Shown here: positions 55,056 through 64,000 of the stretch, one piece after another
How positions within the stretch are numbered: position 1 is the first letter of the stretch
Layout: every line of letters begins with the position of its first letter
Source of the DNA: Catalimonadaceae bacterium JC749
GTDB lineage: Bacteria > Bacteroidota > Bacteroidia > Cytophagales > Cyclobacteriaceae
Reading direction: 5' to 3'
DNA: 64,000 bases
Assembly: GCA_021730635.1 (NCBI GenBank)
Contig: JAJNNC010000009.1
Coordinates: 186,001-250,000 of the forward strand
Made by a program: the position numbers and the translations under genes
Notes under the pieces: model-generated
Seen by the model: the letters and a program-made list of their open reading frames with translations, nothing else
What the model was told of the DNA's origin: nothing
The model's database searches: none

Positions 55056-56837
55056 ATGGCATTAATAACCGATCAAAAGAAACCCAAACTTAGTCAGCCG
55101 GTTTCCAAAAAGGCACCTCAACATAGCAATGAAACTCGTACTGAAAGAGTGGTCAATGGTTCTGAAGCAGTGATCCTTTCCCTGTTGGAAGAAGGTGTGG
55201 ATACGATCTTCGGATACCCAGGAGGTGCTATCATGCCCATTTATGACGCTCTGTATGATTACCGCGACCAATTGCATCATATACTGGTGCGTCATGAACA
55301 GGGTGCAACCCATGCTGCGGAAGGATATGCACAAATGGCTAAAAAACCAGGCGTATGTTTTGCCACTTCCGGTCCTGGTGCCACAAACCTTGTGACGGGT
55401 ATTGCCGATGCTATGCTAGACTCTGTGCCCATAGTTTGCATTACCGGTCAGGTTCATGAAAAGCTGCTGGGTACCGATGCTTTTCAGGAAACGGATGTAA
55501 TGAGTCTGGCTATGCCTATCACCAAATGGTGTTACCAGGTAGCGGATCAGGATGAAATTCCTTTGATCATCGCCAAAGCTTTTTATATCGCCCGTTCGGG
55601 ACGCCCGGGTCCGGTTTTAGTTGATATTACCAAATGTGCCCAGCAATCCATGATGTCTGAACCTTTTCGCTATCAGAAAAGGGAACAGATCAAAGGCTAT
55701 AAACCAGCTTGTAAGCCACGGGAAAAAGACATTATCAAAGCAGCTTCCCTGATCAATCAGGCCAAAAAACCCTTTTTGTTTGTAGGTCATGGCGTTTTGC
55801 TTTCCAATGCGCAACAGGAGCTGCTGGAGTTTGTAGAAAAAACAGGGATTCCCGTCGCCAGTACGCTTTTGGGTTTGTCCGCTTTCCCCACCGATCATCC
55901 GCTTTATGTTGGTATGCTGGGTATGCATGGCAACTATGCACCCAATATCAAGACCAATGAAGCCGACGTGATCATTGCCATCGGTATGCGTTTTGACGAC
56001 CGGGTCACCGGTAATCTGGATCGCTATGCCAAACAGGCCCGCATTGTTCATGTGGATGTTGACCACGCTGAAATTGGAAAGAATGTTCATCCGGAAGTTG
56101 GTATCATCGCCGATGCCAGGGAGGCCTTGCTGGCTTTAATCCCTCAGGTTCTTCAAAAGACCCATGACGACTGGAAAAAAGAGTTTGATCTGCTGTATGA
56201 TCAGGAGTATGAAAAAGTCATACAGAAAGATTTCACTTCTATCGGTGAACAGATTAAAATGGGTACTGTCATCAAGATGCTCTCAGATAAAACAGATGGA
56301 AAAGCAGTCATTGTAGCCGATGTAGGACAGCATCAAATGTCGGCTGCCCGTTATACCCGCTTTCAGGAAACGGATAGCTGGTTAACTTCCGGCGGTCTTG
56401 GCACCATGGGATACGCCTTGCCTGCTGCCCTGGGTGCCAAAGTAGGAGCTCCAAACCGCAATGTAGTAGCGGTTATTGGAGATGGCTGTTTCCAGATGAC
56501 TATCCAGGAGTTAGGCACAATTGCTCAGACAGGTTTGCCAGTCAAAATTATTGTACTCAACAATAACTTTTTGGGGATGGTCAGGCAGTGGCAACAGTTG
56601 TTCCATGAGAAAAGATATTCTTTTGTCGCCCTGGAAAATCCTGATTTTATTACCATCGCCAAAGGATTCGGCATCAAAGGCCATACCTGCGATACTTTTG
56701 AAACCTTGAGCGAATCGCTGGATACTTTACTCAATGCGGAAGAGTCTTACCTGCTGGAAGTCAAAGTTGAGAAAGAAGCGAATGTTTTCCCTATGGTTCC
56801 CTCAGGGATGGGCGTTGACCAGATCAGATTAGAGTAA
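55056..56837 (+). CDS. ilvB: Acetolactate synthase large (catalytic) subunit
   Basis: This is a 593-residue thiamine-diphosphate enzyme: the catalytic Glu in RHEQGATHAAEGYA, FAD-site region GMLGMHGNYAPN, and the ThDP/Mg motif GDGCFQMTIQELGTI ending in LNNNFLGMVRQWQ. It makes acetolactate and acetohydroxybutyrate. A basic N-terminal extension of about 30 residues precedes the core. A 100-base gap to ilvN contains a small hairpin. Confidence 0.97.
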   Translation: MALITDQKKPKLSQPVSKKAPQHSNETRTERVVNGSEAVILSLLEEGVDTIFGYPGGAIMPIYDALYDYRDQLHHILVRHEQGATHAAEGYAQMAKKPGVCFATSGPGATNLVTGIADAMLDSVPIVCITGQVHEKLLGTDAFQETDVMSLAMPITKWCYQVADQDEIPLIIAKAFYIARSGRPGPVLVDITKCAQQSMMSEPFRYQKREQIKGYKPACKPREKDIIKAASLINQAKKPFLFVGHGVLLSNAQQELLEFVEKTGIPVASTLLGLSAFPTDHPLYVGMLGMHGNYAPNIKTNEADVIIAIGMRFDDRVTGNLDRYAKQARIVHVDVDHAEIGKNVHPEVGIIADAREALLALIPQVLQKTHDDWKKEFDLLYDQEYEKVIQKDFTSIGEQIKMGTVIKMLSDKTDGKAVIVADVGQHQMSAARYTRFQETDSWLTSGGLGTMGYALPAALGAKVGAPNRNVVAVIGDGCFQMTIQELGTIAQTGLPVKIIVLNNNFLGMVRQWQQLFHEKRYSFVALENPDFITIAKGFGIKGHTCDTFETLSESLDTLLNAEESYLLEVKVEKEANVFPMVPSGMGVDQIRLE

Positions 56838-56894
56838 ATTTTTCAGAAAATCAGCAAGCCGGTTCTGCCGGTTCCATTTAACTTTATATTTTAA

Positions 56895-56911
56895 CTGGTA
56901 ACCTTTACCAG
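56895..56911 (+). repeat. Perfect hairpin between ilvB and ilvN
   Basis: CTGGTAA (56895-56901) and TTACCAG (56905-56911) form a 7-bp stem with a 3-base loop, not followed by a T run. It could be an mRNA processing or stability element. Upstream, GCCGGTTCT/GCCGGTTCC is a short direct repeat. Confidence 0.45.
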
Positions 56912-56937
56912 CGCAAACATAAGCATAGCAAAAGATC

Positions 56938-57528
56938 ATGAAAAGGCGCTATACCATCATTGTTTTCACCGAGAATAACTTTGGCTTGCTCAACCGCATC
57001 ACCATTGTTTTCTCCCGTAGGCGTATCAATATTGAAAGCCTGACAGTTTCTGAAACAGAAAGAAAAGGCATTTCCCGTTTCACTATTGTGATCGAGTACG
57101 ATGAATTGAAGATCAAAAAACTGATTCAGCAGATTCGCAAGATCATCGGCGTATTAATAGTTTTTCATAACGAAGATGATCAGGTGTTTTTTGGTCAGAT
57201 TGCCTATTACAAGGTAGAGATCAAAAGCCTGGAGGAACGGGAAAAAGTGATGGAAATCGCTTACCGGCATCAGGCCAAGGTAGCCTACTCCGGCGATGAT
57301 TACATTGTGATAGAAAAGACAGGGAAAGAAGATGAGATCTATACCACCCTGCATCTGCTGGAAACCCATAATGTACTGGAATTTGTTAAATCAGGCCGTA
57401 TCGCCATAGTGCGAGATCAGGCCCGGTTTAGCAAATACGCTAAGAATATGGAACCCGAAGGATGGTATTCTGATGATGAATTCCATGAACTTCGCTTACA
57501 TCAAGCTACTACAAATGGTAGAATATAA
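56938..57528 (+). CDS. ilvN: Acetolactate synthase small (regulatory) subunit
   Basis: This is a 196-residue regulatory subunit. An N-terminal ACT domain (TIIVFTENNFGLLNRITIVFSRR, then IESLTVSETE) binds valine in the family, and a C-terminal domain follows (residues ~80-165). It is longer than the E. coli IlvN (about 96 residues) and close to the IlvH-type length. It controls the IlvB catalytic subunit, encoded 100 bases upstream. Confidence 0.95.
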   Translation: MKRRYTIIVFTENNFGLLNRITIVFSRRRINIESLTVSETERKGISRFTIVIEYDELKIKKLIQQIRKIIGVLIVFHNEDDQVFFGQIAYYKVEIKSLEEREKVMEIAYRHQAKVAYSGDDYIVIEKTGKEDEIYTTLHLLETHNVLEFVKSGRIAIVRDQARFSKYAKNMEPEGWYSDDEFHELRLHQATTNGRI

Positions 57529-57566
57529 CTGAGTAAAACCTAACAAACCAAAACAAAAAAGAGAAA

Positions 57567-58604
57567 ATGGCTAAAATCAATTTCGGTGGCGTAGAAGAAG
57601 ATGTTGTCACCAGAGAAGAGTTTCCTTTGGCAAAAGCAAGAGAAGTACTCAAAGATGAAACCATCGCCATCCTGGGGTATGGTGTACAGGGACCTGGACA
57701 GGCTCTCAATCTGAGAGACAACGGTTTCCGCGTCATTGTGGGACAAAGAAAAAATTCCAAAACCTGGGAAAAAGCTGTCGCTGATGGTTGGGTACCTGGT
57801 GAAACGCTTTTCGAGTTAGAGGAAGCATGCCAGAAAGGAACCATTCTGCAATATCTGTTATCGGATGCCGGTCAGATTGCCTTCTGGCCCACGGTAAAAA
57901 AACATCTTACCAAAGGGAAAGCCCTGTATTTTTCTCACGGCTTCGGCGTCACCTATAAGGACCAAACCGGTATTGTGCCTCCTGCCGATGTGGATGTGAT
58001 CCTGGTAGCCCCTAAAGGTTCTGGTACCAGTCTCAGAAGACTGTTTCTGGAAGGAAAAGGGCTAAATTCCAGTTATGCTATCTTCCAAAATGCTACCGGT
58101 AAGGCTGAAGAAAGAGTGATTGCGCTGGGCATTGGAGTAGGTTCCGGCTATCTGTTCAAAACTGACTTCAAAAAAGAAGTATTCAGTGACCTGACAGGGG
58201 AAAGAGGTATCCTGATGGGCGCTTTGGCTGGGGTGATGGAAGCACAATACAACCTGCTACGCAGCAAAGGGCACTCTCCCAGTGAAGCCTTCAACGAAAC
58301 GGTAGAAGAATTGACAGAAAGTCTGATCAAGCTGGTGGGAGAAAACGGGATGGACTGGATGTATGCCAACTGTTCTACCACGGCACAAAGAGGGGCCCTT
58401 GACTGGAAAAATCGATTCAGAGATGCGGTCAAACCTGTGTTTGATCAGCTCTACGAAAGTGTAAGCTCCGGCAATGAAGCACGGATTACCATAGAGGCCA
58501 ACAGCAAGGCGGATTACCGGGAAAAACTACAGAAAGAGTTGGATGAGCTCAAGAACTCTGAAATGTGGAAAACCGGAACCAAGGTCCGCGAACTAAGACC
58601 CTGA
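57567..58604 (+). CDS. ilvC: Ketol-acid reductoisomerase
   Basis: This is a 345-residue NADPH-dependent enzyme carrying out isomerisation and reduction of acetolactate. The coenzyme motif GYGVQGPGQALNLRDNG, LVAPKGSGTSLRRLF, and the metal-binding DLTGERGILMGALAG region with the second Glu-rich helix (ETVEELTESL) are visible. It has roughly the single knotted-domain (class I) length. Position in the operon follows the pathway order less strictly than usual: ilvD, ilvB, ilvN, ilvC. Confidence 0.97.
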   Translation: MAKINFGGVEEDVVTREEFPLAKAREVLKDETIAILGYGVQGPGQALNLRDNGFRVIVGQRKNSKTWEKAVADGWVPGETLFELEEACQKGTILQYLLSDAGQIAFWPTVKKHLTKGKALYFSHGFGVTYKDQTGIVPPADVDVILVAPKGSGTSLRRLFLEGKGLNSSYAIFQNATGKAEERVIALGIGVGSGYLFKTDFKKEVFSDLTGERGILMGALAGVMEAQYNLLRSKGHSPSEAFNETVEELTESLIKLVGENGMDWMYANCSTTAQRGALDWKNRFRDAVKPVFDQLYESVSSGNEARITIEANSKADYREKLQKELDELKNSEMWKTGTKVRELRP

Positions 58605-58614
58605 CATTCTTTCT

Positions 58615-59388
58615 ATGAGGCCCACTACCACCTGGAATCCTGCATTTTATAATCAGAAACATGCTTTCATCTATCAGTATGGTGAAAGTCTGGTAGATAT
58701 CCTTTCTCCACAACCAGGAGAAAGGATATTGGATGTAGGATGTGGTACGGGTCAGCTTACGAATCTCATCAGCCAAAAAGGAGCCTTGGTGGTTGGTATT
58801 GATAGCTCTCAGGAGATGATAGCGCAAGCACAGGCTTCTTATCCTGGTATTGAATTCCAGGTAATGGATGCCCTGAAGCTACCATTCAAGGAAAATTTTG
58901 ATGCTATTTTTTCCAATGCCGTCCTTCACTGGATACAACCACCCAAAAAGGTTGCGCAGAAGCTGTTTCAATCTTTAAAACCCGGTGGCCGGATGGTGGT
59001 GGAATTGGGAGGAAAAGGAAATATCCAGCGTATTATGCAGGCGCTGAAAACCCAGTTTTTGCTCAGAGCCTACGAATTAAATGCCAGCATCAATATTTGG
59101 TATTTTCCTTCTCTGGGCGAGTATACTACTTTGCTGGAAAAAGTGGGTTTCGTGGTGCAATGGGCCCACTATTTTGACAGAGATACCGAACTTGATGACG
59201 CAGCCAATGGCATTCAGGATTGGATTAAAATGTTTGGAGGTGCTTTTTTTACTGGTATTCCTGCCAATGAACAAGAAGACATCATACAAGCAGCACAGGA
59301 AACATTAAGAGAAACCAATTATCACCATGATAAATGGTTCGCTGACTATAAAAGGCTCCGTATTGTAGCCACCAAAATTTCATCTTAA
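58615..59388 (+). CDS. SAM-dependent methyltransferase (trans-aconitate methyltransferase-like)
   Basis: This is a 257-residue class I methyltransferase: SAM-binding ILDVGCGTGQLTNLI and GIDSSQEMIAQAQ, the NAVLHWIQPPKK motif (typical of the trans-aconitate methyltransferase group), and RMVVELGGKGN. It begins 10 bases after ilvC and ends 14 bases before ilvA, so it is a genuine operon member. Known enzymes of this group methylate trans-aconitate, and the yeast enzyme Tmt1 also methylates 3-isopropylmalate, a leucine intermediate. A role with branched-chain intermediates is inference. Confidence 0.88.
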   Translation: MRPTTTWNPAFYNQKHAFIYQYGESLVDILSPQPGERILDVGCGTGQLTNLISQKGALVVGIDSSQEMIAQAQASYPGIEFQVMDALKLPFKENFDAIFSNAVLHWIQPPKKVAQKLFQSLKPGGRMVVELGGKGNIQRIMQALKTQFLLRAYELNASINIWYFPSLGEYTTLLEKVGFVVQWAHYFDRDTELDDAANGIQDWIKMFGGAFFTGIPANEQEDIIQAAQETLRETNYHHDKWFADYKRLRIVATKISS

Positions 59389-59402
59389 ATCAGAATTAAT
59401 GC

Positions 59403-60674
59403 ATGGATGCTTCAACTTCCCTAACTAAAAAGTTGATACCTGTTGGCAATATCATCAATGCCGCGCAGCGGTTGAAAGGGGTGGCCTACCATACTCCTTA
59501 TATGCATAATATTAATCTGTCAGATCATTATCAGGCCAATGTCTATCTCAAAAGGGAAGACTTGCAGGTGGTACGTTCTTACAAGATCCGGGGGGCTTTC
59601 AACAAAATAAGCAGTTTGAAACCTAAACAACTTACCAATGGGGTGGTATGTGCCAGTGCTGGCAACCATGCCCAGGGAGTTGCCTACGCCTGCCATAAAT
59701 TGGGCATCAAAGGGTCTATCTTTATGCCAAACCCCACCCCTAAACAGAAAGTCAGGCAGGTACAGATGTTTGGGAAAGATTATGTAAAAATAGAATTGAT
59801 AGGCGACACGTTTGATGATGCCTATGAGGAAGCCATGAAGTTTTGCCAACAACGTCAAAGCCAGTTCATCCCTCCCTTTGACGATGAAAAAGTAATGGAA
59901 GGCCAGGGTACGGTCGGTTATGAAATCTTACTGGACGCCGTAGAAAAAATTGACTACCTTTTCCTGCCTATTGGTGGAGGGGGTTTAGCTGCAGGAGTAG
60001 GGAGCTACTTCAAACAAATCAGCCCGGAAACAAAGATTATAGGCCTGGAGCCCGCCGGAGCTCCCGCCATGAAAATCTCTTTGGGAAAAGGAGAAAACAC
60101 GACCCTGGAAAAAATTGATAAGTTTGTAGATGGCGCCGCTGTGAAACGGGTCGGCGATCTGACCTTCTCCATTTGCCAGCAGGTGCTGGATGATATCATC
60201 ACCATTCCGGAAGGTAAAGTATGTGATACCATTTTGAAACTCTACAATGAAGAAGCCATTGTGGTAGAACCTGCCGGTGCTATGGCTATTTCAGCCCTGG
60301 ATTTTTATAAGGACGTTATCAAAGGCAAGAATGTCGCCTGTATTGTCAGCGGAGGGAACAATGATATCACCCGCATGGAGGAAATCAAAGAAAGAGCGCT
60401 GCTATACAGCGGTTTAAAGCATTACTTCATTATCCGTTTCCCACAACGGGCAGGCGCTTTGAAAGAATTTGTGGCAGAGGTGCTGGGCCCCAACGATGAC
60501 ATTACACTTTTCGAGTACACCAAGAAAAACAACCGGGAGAAAGGGCCTGCCATGGTAGGCATTGAGCTGCAATCCAGCGACGATTATGAACCGCTCATTC
60601 AGCGGATGAAAGACAGGAAGATCGCTTTTGAGTTGCTCAACGAACGATTCGATTTTTTCAATTTCCTGATCTGA
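59403..60674 (+). CDS. ilvA: Threonine ammonia-lyase
   Basis: This is a 423-residue PLP enzyme that makes 2-oxobutyrate from threonine, the entry to isoleucine. The PLP lysine is in RSYKIRGAFNK. SAGNHAQGVAYAC and the glycine-rich phosphate loop GGGGLAAGVG are family blocks. The C-terminus (residues ~340-423, FPQRAGALKEFVAEVLGPND) is a single ACT-like domain, shorter than the two-domain E. coli enzyme. It is the last gene of the ilv operon, with a strong bidirectional terminator behind it. Confidence 0.96.
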   Translation: MDASTSLTKKLIPVGNIINAAQRLKGVAYHTPYMHNINLSDHYQANVYLKREDLQVVRSYKIRGAFNKISSLKPKQLTNGVVCASAGNHAQGVAYACHKLGIKGSIFMPNPTPKQKVRQVQMFGKDYVKIELIGDTFDDAYEEAMKFCQQRQSQFIPPFDDEKVMEGQGTVGYEILLDAVEKIDYLFLPIGGGGLAAGVGSYFKQISPETKIIGLEPAGAPAMKISLGKGENTTLEKIDKFVDGAAVKRVGDLTFSICQQVLDDIITIPEGKVCDTILKLYNEEAIVVEPAGAMAISALDFYKDVIKGKNVACIVSGGNNDITRMEEIKERALLYSGLKHYFIIRFPQRAGALKEFVAEVLGPNDDITLFEYTKKNNREKGPAMVGIELQSSDDYEPLIQRMKDRKIAFELLNERFDFFNFLI

Positions 60675-60686
60675 AGACCATAAAAA

Positions 60687-60708
60687 AAAGGACTCTCATG
60701 AGTCCTTT
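60687..60708. terminator. Strong bidirectional terminator between ilvA and the 60740 gene
   Basis: AAAGGACTC (60687-60695) pairs perfectly with GAGTCCTTT (60700-60708) with a 4-base loop. An A-run precedes it and a T-containing tail follows, serving both convergent genes. Confidence 0.85.
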
Positions 60709-60739
60709 CCTAATACTTGTAGCTGAGTAGTATTGATGA

Positions 60740-61195
60740 TTAGTTGCCACTGGAAGCACTGGCAACTTCTTTGGCTGCCTGAATTTCCTGTACAATGGCA
60801 CTATAACGTTGCTTCACTGCACTGTCTTTCAGGGCAGTCTGCACCTTTTTGTAGGTTTCCGCTCCCAATACACGCTTGATCATCGTTTTATAAGCTTCAG
60901 TGAATTCACCAGTTCTCTCGTTCTTCATGCTGTTAACCTGGTCAATGAATGACTTTTCAGCATCGTTAGCAGGTGTTTCTCCACCCGCTAGAGCATTGTA
61001 ACGGTTTTTAATGGCCGGATCCTGCTGCTCTACATATTGTGTAATCTGAGTAGAAAGCTCACTTTGAAACAAATCCTTTGTTTCCATCACGATGGCATAT
61101 TTATATAATTCATCGTTTGATACTTCCTCCTGAGCAAAGGCGCCAGTTATTGATAAAAACCCTACAACTAAAGCAGCAAAAAATGTGTTCTTCAT
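60740..61195 (-). CDS. Small secreted helical protein (possible DUF4168-like)
   Basis: This is a 151-residue protein with a signal peptide cleaved after FAQ (residue ~21). The mature part is helical and reads SNDELYKYAIVMETKDLFQSELS, then a QVNSMKNERTGEFTEAYKT segment. It resembles DUF4168-type small helical periplasmic proteins, but I cannot confirm the family. It is divergent from miaB and shares the terminator with ilvA. Confidence 0.65.
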   Translation of the reverse strand: MKNTFFAALVVGFLSITGAFAQEEVSNDELYKYAIVMETKDLFQSELSTQITQYVEQQDPAIKNRYNALAGGETPANDAEKSFIDQVNSMKNERTGEFTEAYKTMIKRVLGAETYKKVQTALKDSAVKQRYSAIVQEIQAAKEVASASSGN

Positions 61196-61571
61196 AATTT
61201 TATTACATTTTTGATTTTGAATATAATTATTTTACTTATAAATATAAATAAATAAATGCAAATAGGAAATAAACCTCAAAGAATAAAATCTAAGCTGGTC
61301 AAGGCAGCGTCTTATATGGGATACTTCTTTAAAAGGAAACGCTATTATCTAAAAAATTTAACAAAAATACTAAAGCGTTGTGATATTTATTAAAATACAA
61401 CGCAAAAAGAGATAAATCTTATGTAAGTACTCTTTATTAATAATTGTTTTTTTATCGTTTTGTTTGCAACCCTCCTGACGGAAACTAAAAGGCCTGCCAT
61501 TTTGTCATTTTTACAAGGAATATTTTGTAAATTTGCGGCTTCATAGAAATCACATTGACGGATAATCAGTA
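61196..61571. other. 376-base A+T-rich divergent region upstream of miaB
   Basis: There is no gene here. Its miaB-proximal end contains the predicted miaB promoter. The rest is A+T-rich with no clear repeat or RNA structure. Confidence 0.55.
61502..61535 (+). promoter_or_regulatory. Predicted miaB promoter
   Basis: TAAATTTG at 61528-61535 is a perfect match to TAnnTTTG. TTG at 61502-61504 is in a slightly long -33 position (23-base spacer). The site lies 36 bases before the miaB start. Confidence 0.5.
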
Positions 61572-63050
61572 ATGATGGAGAAAAATTTAATTACAGAACT
61601 TACTATACTGCCTCCCAAGGAGGAAAACAGACCTTGTGAGTTGGTCAAAACCACCTTAGAAAATCATCAGCAACATCAGAAAAAACTGTATATAGAGAGT
61701 TATGGCTGTCAAATGAATTTCTCTGATAGTGAGATTGTCACCGCAATCATGGAAAAAGAAAACTTTGGCACCACCGCTGACTTCTCACAGGCCGATGTCA
61801 TTTTTCTGAATACTTGTTCTATCCGGGAGAAAGCCGAGCAGACTGTCAGAAAAAGATTATCTCAGTTCAATGCACTGAAGCAGCAAAAGCCTGACCTGAC
61901 CATTGGCATCTTAGGGTGTATGGCTGAACGATTGAAAAGCCAGCTTTTGGAAGAAGAAAAAATTGTGGATCTGGTTGCCGGTCCGGACGCCTACCGTGAT
62001 CTGCCCAATCTGATCAGGCAGGTTGAGGATGGACAGCGATCGGTAAACACCTTTCTCTCCAGGGAAGAGACCTATGCGGATATCAGTCCGGTGCGTTTGA
62101 ACTCCAATGGAATTACCGCTTTTATCTCTATCATGCGTGGCTGCGACAATATGTGCTCCTTCTGTGTGGTACCTTTTACCAGGGGCAGGGAGCGCAGCCG
62201 GGATCCTTATTCTATCGTGCAGGAAGCCCGCGACTTATTCCAGCGGGGTTTCCGTGAAGTGACCCTATTGGGGCAGAATGTGGACTCTTACAAATGGAGC
62301 CCTGATGCTACGCTGAAGGGCAAAGCCCAGATTGAAAGAGCAGCCACTTCTCACATTATAAATTTTGCACAGTTACTGGAAATGGTAGCCCAGGTGCATC
62401 CTGACCTGAGGGTTCGTTTTTCTACCTCCCACCCGAAGGATATTACGGATGAGGTGTTGTATACCATGAAGAAGTACGAAAATATTTGCAAATATATTCA
62501 CTTGCCCGTACAGAGTGGCAACACCCGGATTCTGGCCCTGATGAACCGTACCTACACCCGGGAGTGGTATCTGGAAAGGATACAGGCTATCCGACGAATT
62601 TTAGGTGACGAATGTGGCATTTCTTCAGACATGATCGCCGGCTTTTGCAGTGAAACAGAGGAAGAACATCAGGATACCCTATCCCTGATGGAGGCCGTGC
62701 AGTTTGATTTTTCTTATATGTTTTACTATTCGGAAAGACCCGGCACACTTGCCGCCAAAAAACTGAAAGATGATGTTTCGCTGGCGGTAAAGAAAAGACG
62801 ACTCAACGAAATTATTGAAAAGCAGCAACAACATTCGCTGTTACGCAATCAACAGGATATAGGTAAAGTTTTTAATGTGCTGGTAGAAGGTTACTCTAAA
62901 AGATCGGATGAGCAGTTGCAAGGTAGAAACAGTGCCAACAAGGTTGTGGTATTTCCCAAGGAGGATTTTCAAAAAGGGCAATACGTAGCAGTACGGATCA
63001 AAGATTGTACGGCAGCGACCCTGCTGGGAGAAGCCCTTACCACAGCATAA
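61572..63050 (+). CDS. miaB: tRNA-2-methylthio-N6-dimethylallyladenosine synthase
   Basis: This is a 492-residue radical-SAM methylthiotransferase acting on A37 of tRNAs. An N-terminal UPF0004 domain ([12 protein letters not shown], then [12 protein letters not shown] and GCMAERL, three cluster cysteines), the radical SAM motif CDNMCSFC, and a C-terminal TRAM domain are all present. The start at 61572 is an ATG-ATG pair, and the second (61575) is equally possible. A sigma-54 activator follows 13 bases downstream. I recall this order as common in Bacteroidota. Confidence 0.96.
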   Translation: MMEKNLITELTILPPKEENRPCELVKTTLENHQQHQKKLYIESYGCQMNFSDSEIVTAIMEKENFGTTADFSQADVIFLNTCSIREKAEQTVRKRLSQFNALKQQKPDLTIGILGCMAERLKSQLLEEEKIVDLVAGPDAYRDLPNLIRQVEDGQRSVNTFLSREETYADISPVRLNSNGITAFISIMRGCDNMCSFCVVPFTRGRERSRDPYSIVQEARDLFQRGFREVTLLGQNVDSYKWSPDATLKGKAQIERAATSHIINFAQLLEMVAQVHPDLRVRFSTSHPKDITDEVLYTMKKYENICKYIHLPVQSGNTRILALMNRTYTREWYLERIQAIRRILGDECGISSDMIAGFCSETEEEHQDTLSLMEAVQFDFSYMFYYSERPGTLAAKKLKDDVSLAVKKRRLNEIIEKQQQHSLLRNQQDIGKVFNVLVEGYSKRSDEQLQGRNSANKVVVFPKEDFQKGQYVAVRIKDCTAATLLGEALTTA

Positions 63051-63063
63051 TTTTTTTGGATTT

Positions 63064-64000
63064 ATGGTCATAGAACAAGCTGAATTATTAGGTATAAAAC
63101 AACGATTTGGTATTATTGGAAATTCTTCCCGGCTGAATTACGCCCTAACGGTAGCCGCACAGGTAGCCCCTACCGATATGACCGTGTTAATTACCGGTGA
63201 AAGTGGTAGCGGGAAAGAATCTTTTTCCAAGATAATCCATCATTTAAGTCCCAGAAAACATGGGCAGTTTATTGCCATCAACTGCGGAGCCATTCCGGAA
63301 GGGACTATCGATTCTGAGTTGTTTGGTCATGAAAAAGGGGCGTTTACCGGTGCTCAGGAAGCCCGAAAAGGTTATTTTGAGGTAACCAACGGCGGCACCA
63401 TCTTTCTGGATGAAGTAGGAGAAATGCCCTTTGGTACGCAAGCCAGACTGCTGAGAGTGCTGGAATATGGAGAATTTATCAAAGTAGGTTCCTCCAAAGT
63501 GCAGAAGACAGACGTAAGAGTGGTGGCAGCCACCAATGTGAACCTGCTGGACGCTGTTAATAATGGAAAGTTCAGGGAAGATCTTTATTACCGCTTGAGT
63601 CAGGTGCCCATTACAGTGCCTCCCCTGCGTGAACGAGGCAACGACATTGAACTGCTTTTCAGAAAATTTGCTATAGATTTTTCAGAGCGTTATCACCGAA
63701 AGCCCATCCAGTTAACCCCTGAAGCCAAAGAGATTTTGTTAAAATACCGGTTTCCGGGAAATATCAGAGAGCTGAAAAATTTAGTAGACCGCATGTCTGT
63801 GATGCTGAACGACCGGCAGATAGATGGTGAGACGCTCTTAGAATTTCTGCCCCAGGAGAGACCATCTCTGCCAACCCTGTATAACCGGTTAGGCGATCAG
63901 AATAATTTTTCAGAAAGAGATCTGCTCTATAAAGTGCTCTTCGAGATGCGCCACGACCTGAATGAATTAAAAAAACTAGTCCACCAGGTTTTACAGAATG
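63064..64000 (+). CDS. Sigma-54-dependent transcriptional activator, partial
   Basis: The frame is open from ATG at 63064 to the window edge (312 codons, incomplete). It starts almost directly with the AAA+ sigma-54 domain: Walker A GESGSGKES, the sigma-54 contact loop GAFTGA, Walker B GGTIFLDEVGEMP, then the sensor regions and FPGNIRELKNLVDRM. No N-terminal receiver or other sensor domain precedes it, so regulation must come from outside or the C-terminal part. The sequence beyond 64000 (normally an HTH) is not visible. It is probably co-transcribed with miaB. Confidence 0.93.
   Translation, partial: MVIEQAELLGIKQRFGIIGNSSRLNYALTVAAQVAPTDMTVLITGESGSGKESFSKIIHHLSPRKHGQFIAINCGAIPEGTIDSELFGHEKGAFTGAQEARKGYFEVTNGGTIFLDEVGEMPFGTQARLLRVLEYGEFIKVGSSKVQKTDVRVVAATNVNLLDAVNNGKFREDLYYRLSQVPITVPPLRERGNDIELLFRKFAIDFSERYHRKPIQLTPEAKEILLKYRFPGNIRELKNLVDRMSVMLNDRQIDGETLLEFLPQERPSLPTLYNRLGDQNNFSERDLLYKVLFEMRHDLNELKKLVHQVLQN

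Overview
The window looks like ordinary chromosome of a member of the Bacteroidota, most likely the order Cytophagales. The evidence is moderate A+T richness, several upstream sites matching the Bacteroidota promoter consensus (-7 TAnnTTTG, -33 TTG), weak Shine-Dalgarno use, single-domain receivers beside PAS histidine kinases, a YfhO membrane giant, Calx-beta-like lipoproteins, the short form of LeuA, and a miaB gene followed by a sigma-54 regulator. No rRNA, tRNA, CRISPR array, complete insertion sequence or prophage was seen. The order assignment is inference.

Layout. 1-5146: a vanadium haloperoxidase/PAP2-type enzyme cut by the window edge, two secreted proteins of unknown function, a YihY membrane protein, an AraC regulator and a CvfB-like S1 protein. 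5295-8914: a multi-PAS histidine kinase with two stand-alone receivers, and between them a pdeM nuclease gene broken by a one-base slip in a run of ten T. 8943-12369: PolX, a zinc alcohol dehydrogenase and a SnoaL-like lipoprotein. 12421-17251 (minus): the prkA-DUF444-spoVR stress operon with a clear terminator, followed by about 1 kb of gene-free DNA. 18322-27076: housekeeping and metabolic genes (two SDRs, apt, AGCS symporter, M1 peptidase, DUF92, sugar isomerase-like protein).

27380-41065 is a surface-glycan region. A YfhO protein and a GT2 transferase are followed by three unrelated minus-strand genes (NmrA-like, DinB, adenylate cyclase). Then comes a tightly coupled seven-gene operon: hexapeptide acyltransferase, SpsF-like cytidylyltransferase, NeuB-like synthase, zinc-ribbon methyltransferase, a GT2 fused to a degenerate NeuA-like domain, a PseB/CapD-like nucleotide-sugar dehydratase, and a flippase. 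It resembles a nonulosonic-acid-type pathway but lacks a recognisable aminotransferase or NeuC/PseG-like hydrolase. 41066-48618 is a patch of lineage-specific hypothetical genes with a TPR lipoprotein-like protein and a ParB-fold protein that has no ParA.

48785-60674 holds the whole branched-chain amino-acid pathway: leuA-leuC-leuD-leuB, then ilvD-ilvB-ilvN-ilvC-methyltransferase-ilvA. Between the two blocks is a well-formed transcription attenuator: a promoter at 53140-53171, a 23-residue leader peptide at 53193-53264 in which 13 residues are Leu, Ile or Val, mutually exclusive hairpins, and an intrinsic terminator at 53292-53322. This is the best regulatory find in the window. The window ends with a small secreted protein, miaB and the first part of a sigma-54 activator. 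I found no convincing wholly new multi-gene defence or mobile system. The most unusual items are the attenuator, the pdeM slip, the GT2-NeuA fusion with its incomplete pathway, and the methyltransferase inside the ilv operon.
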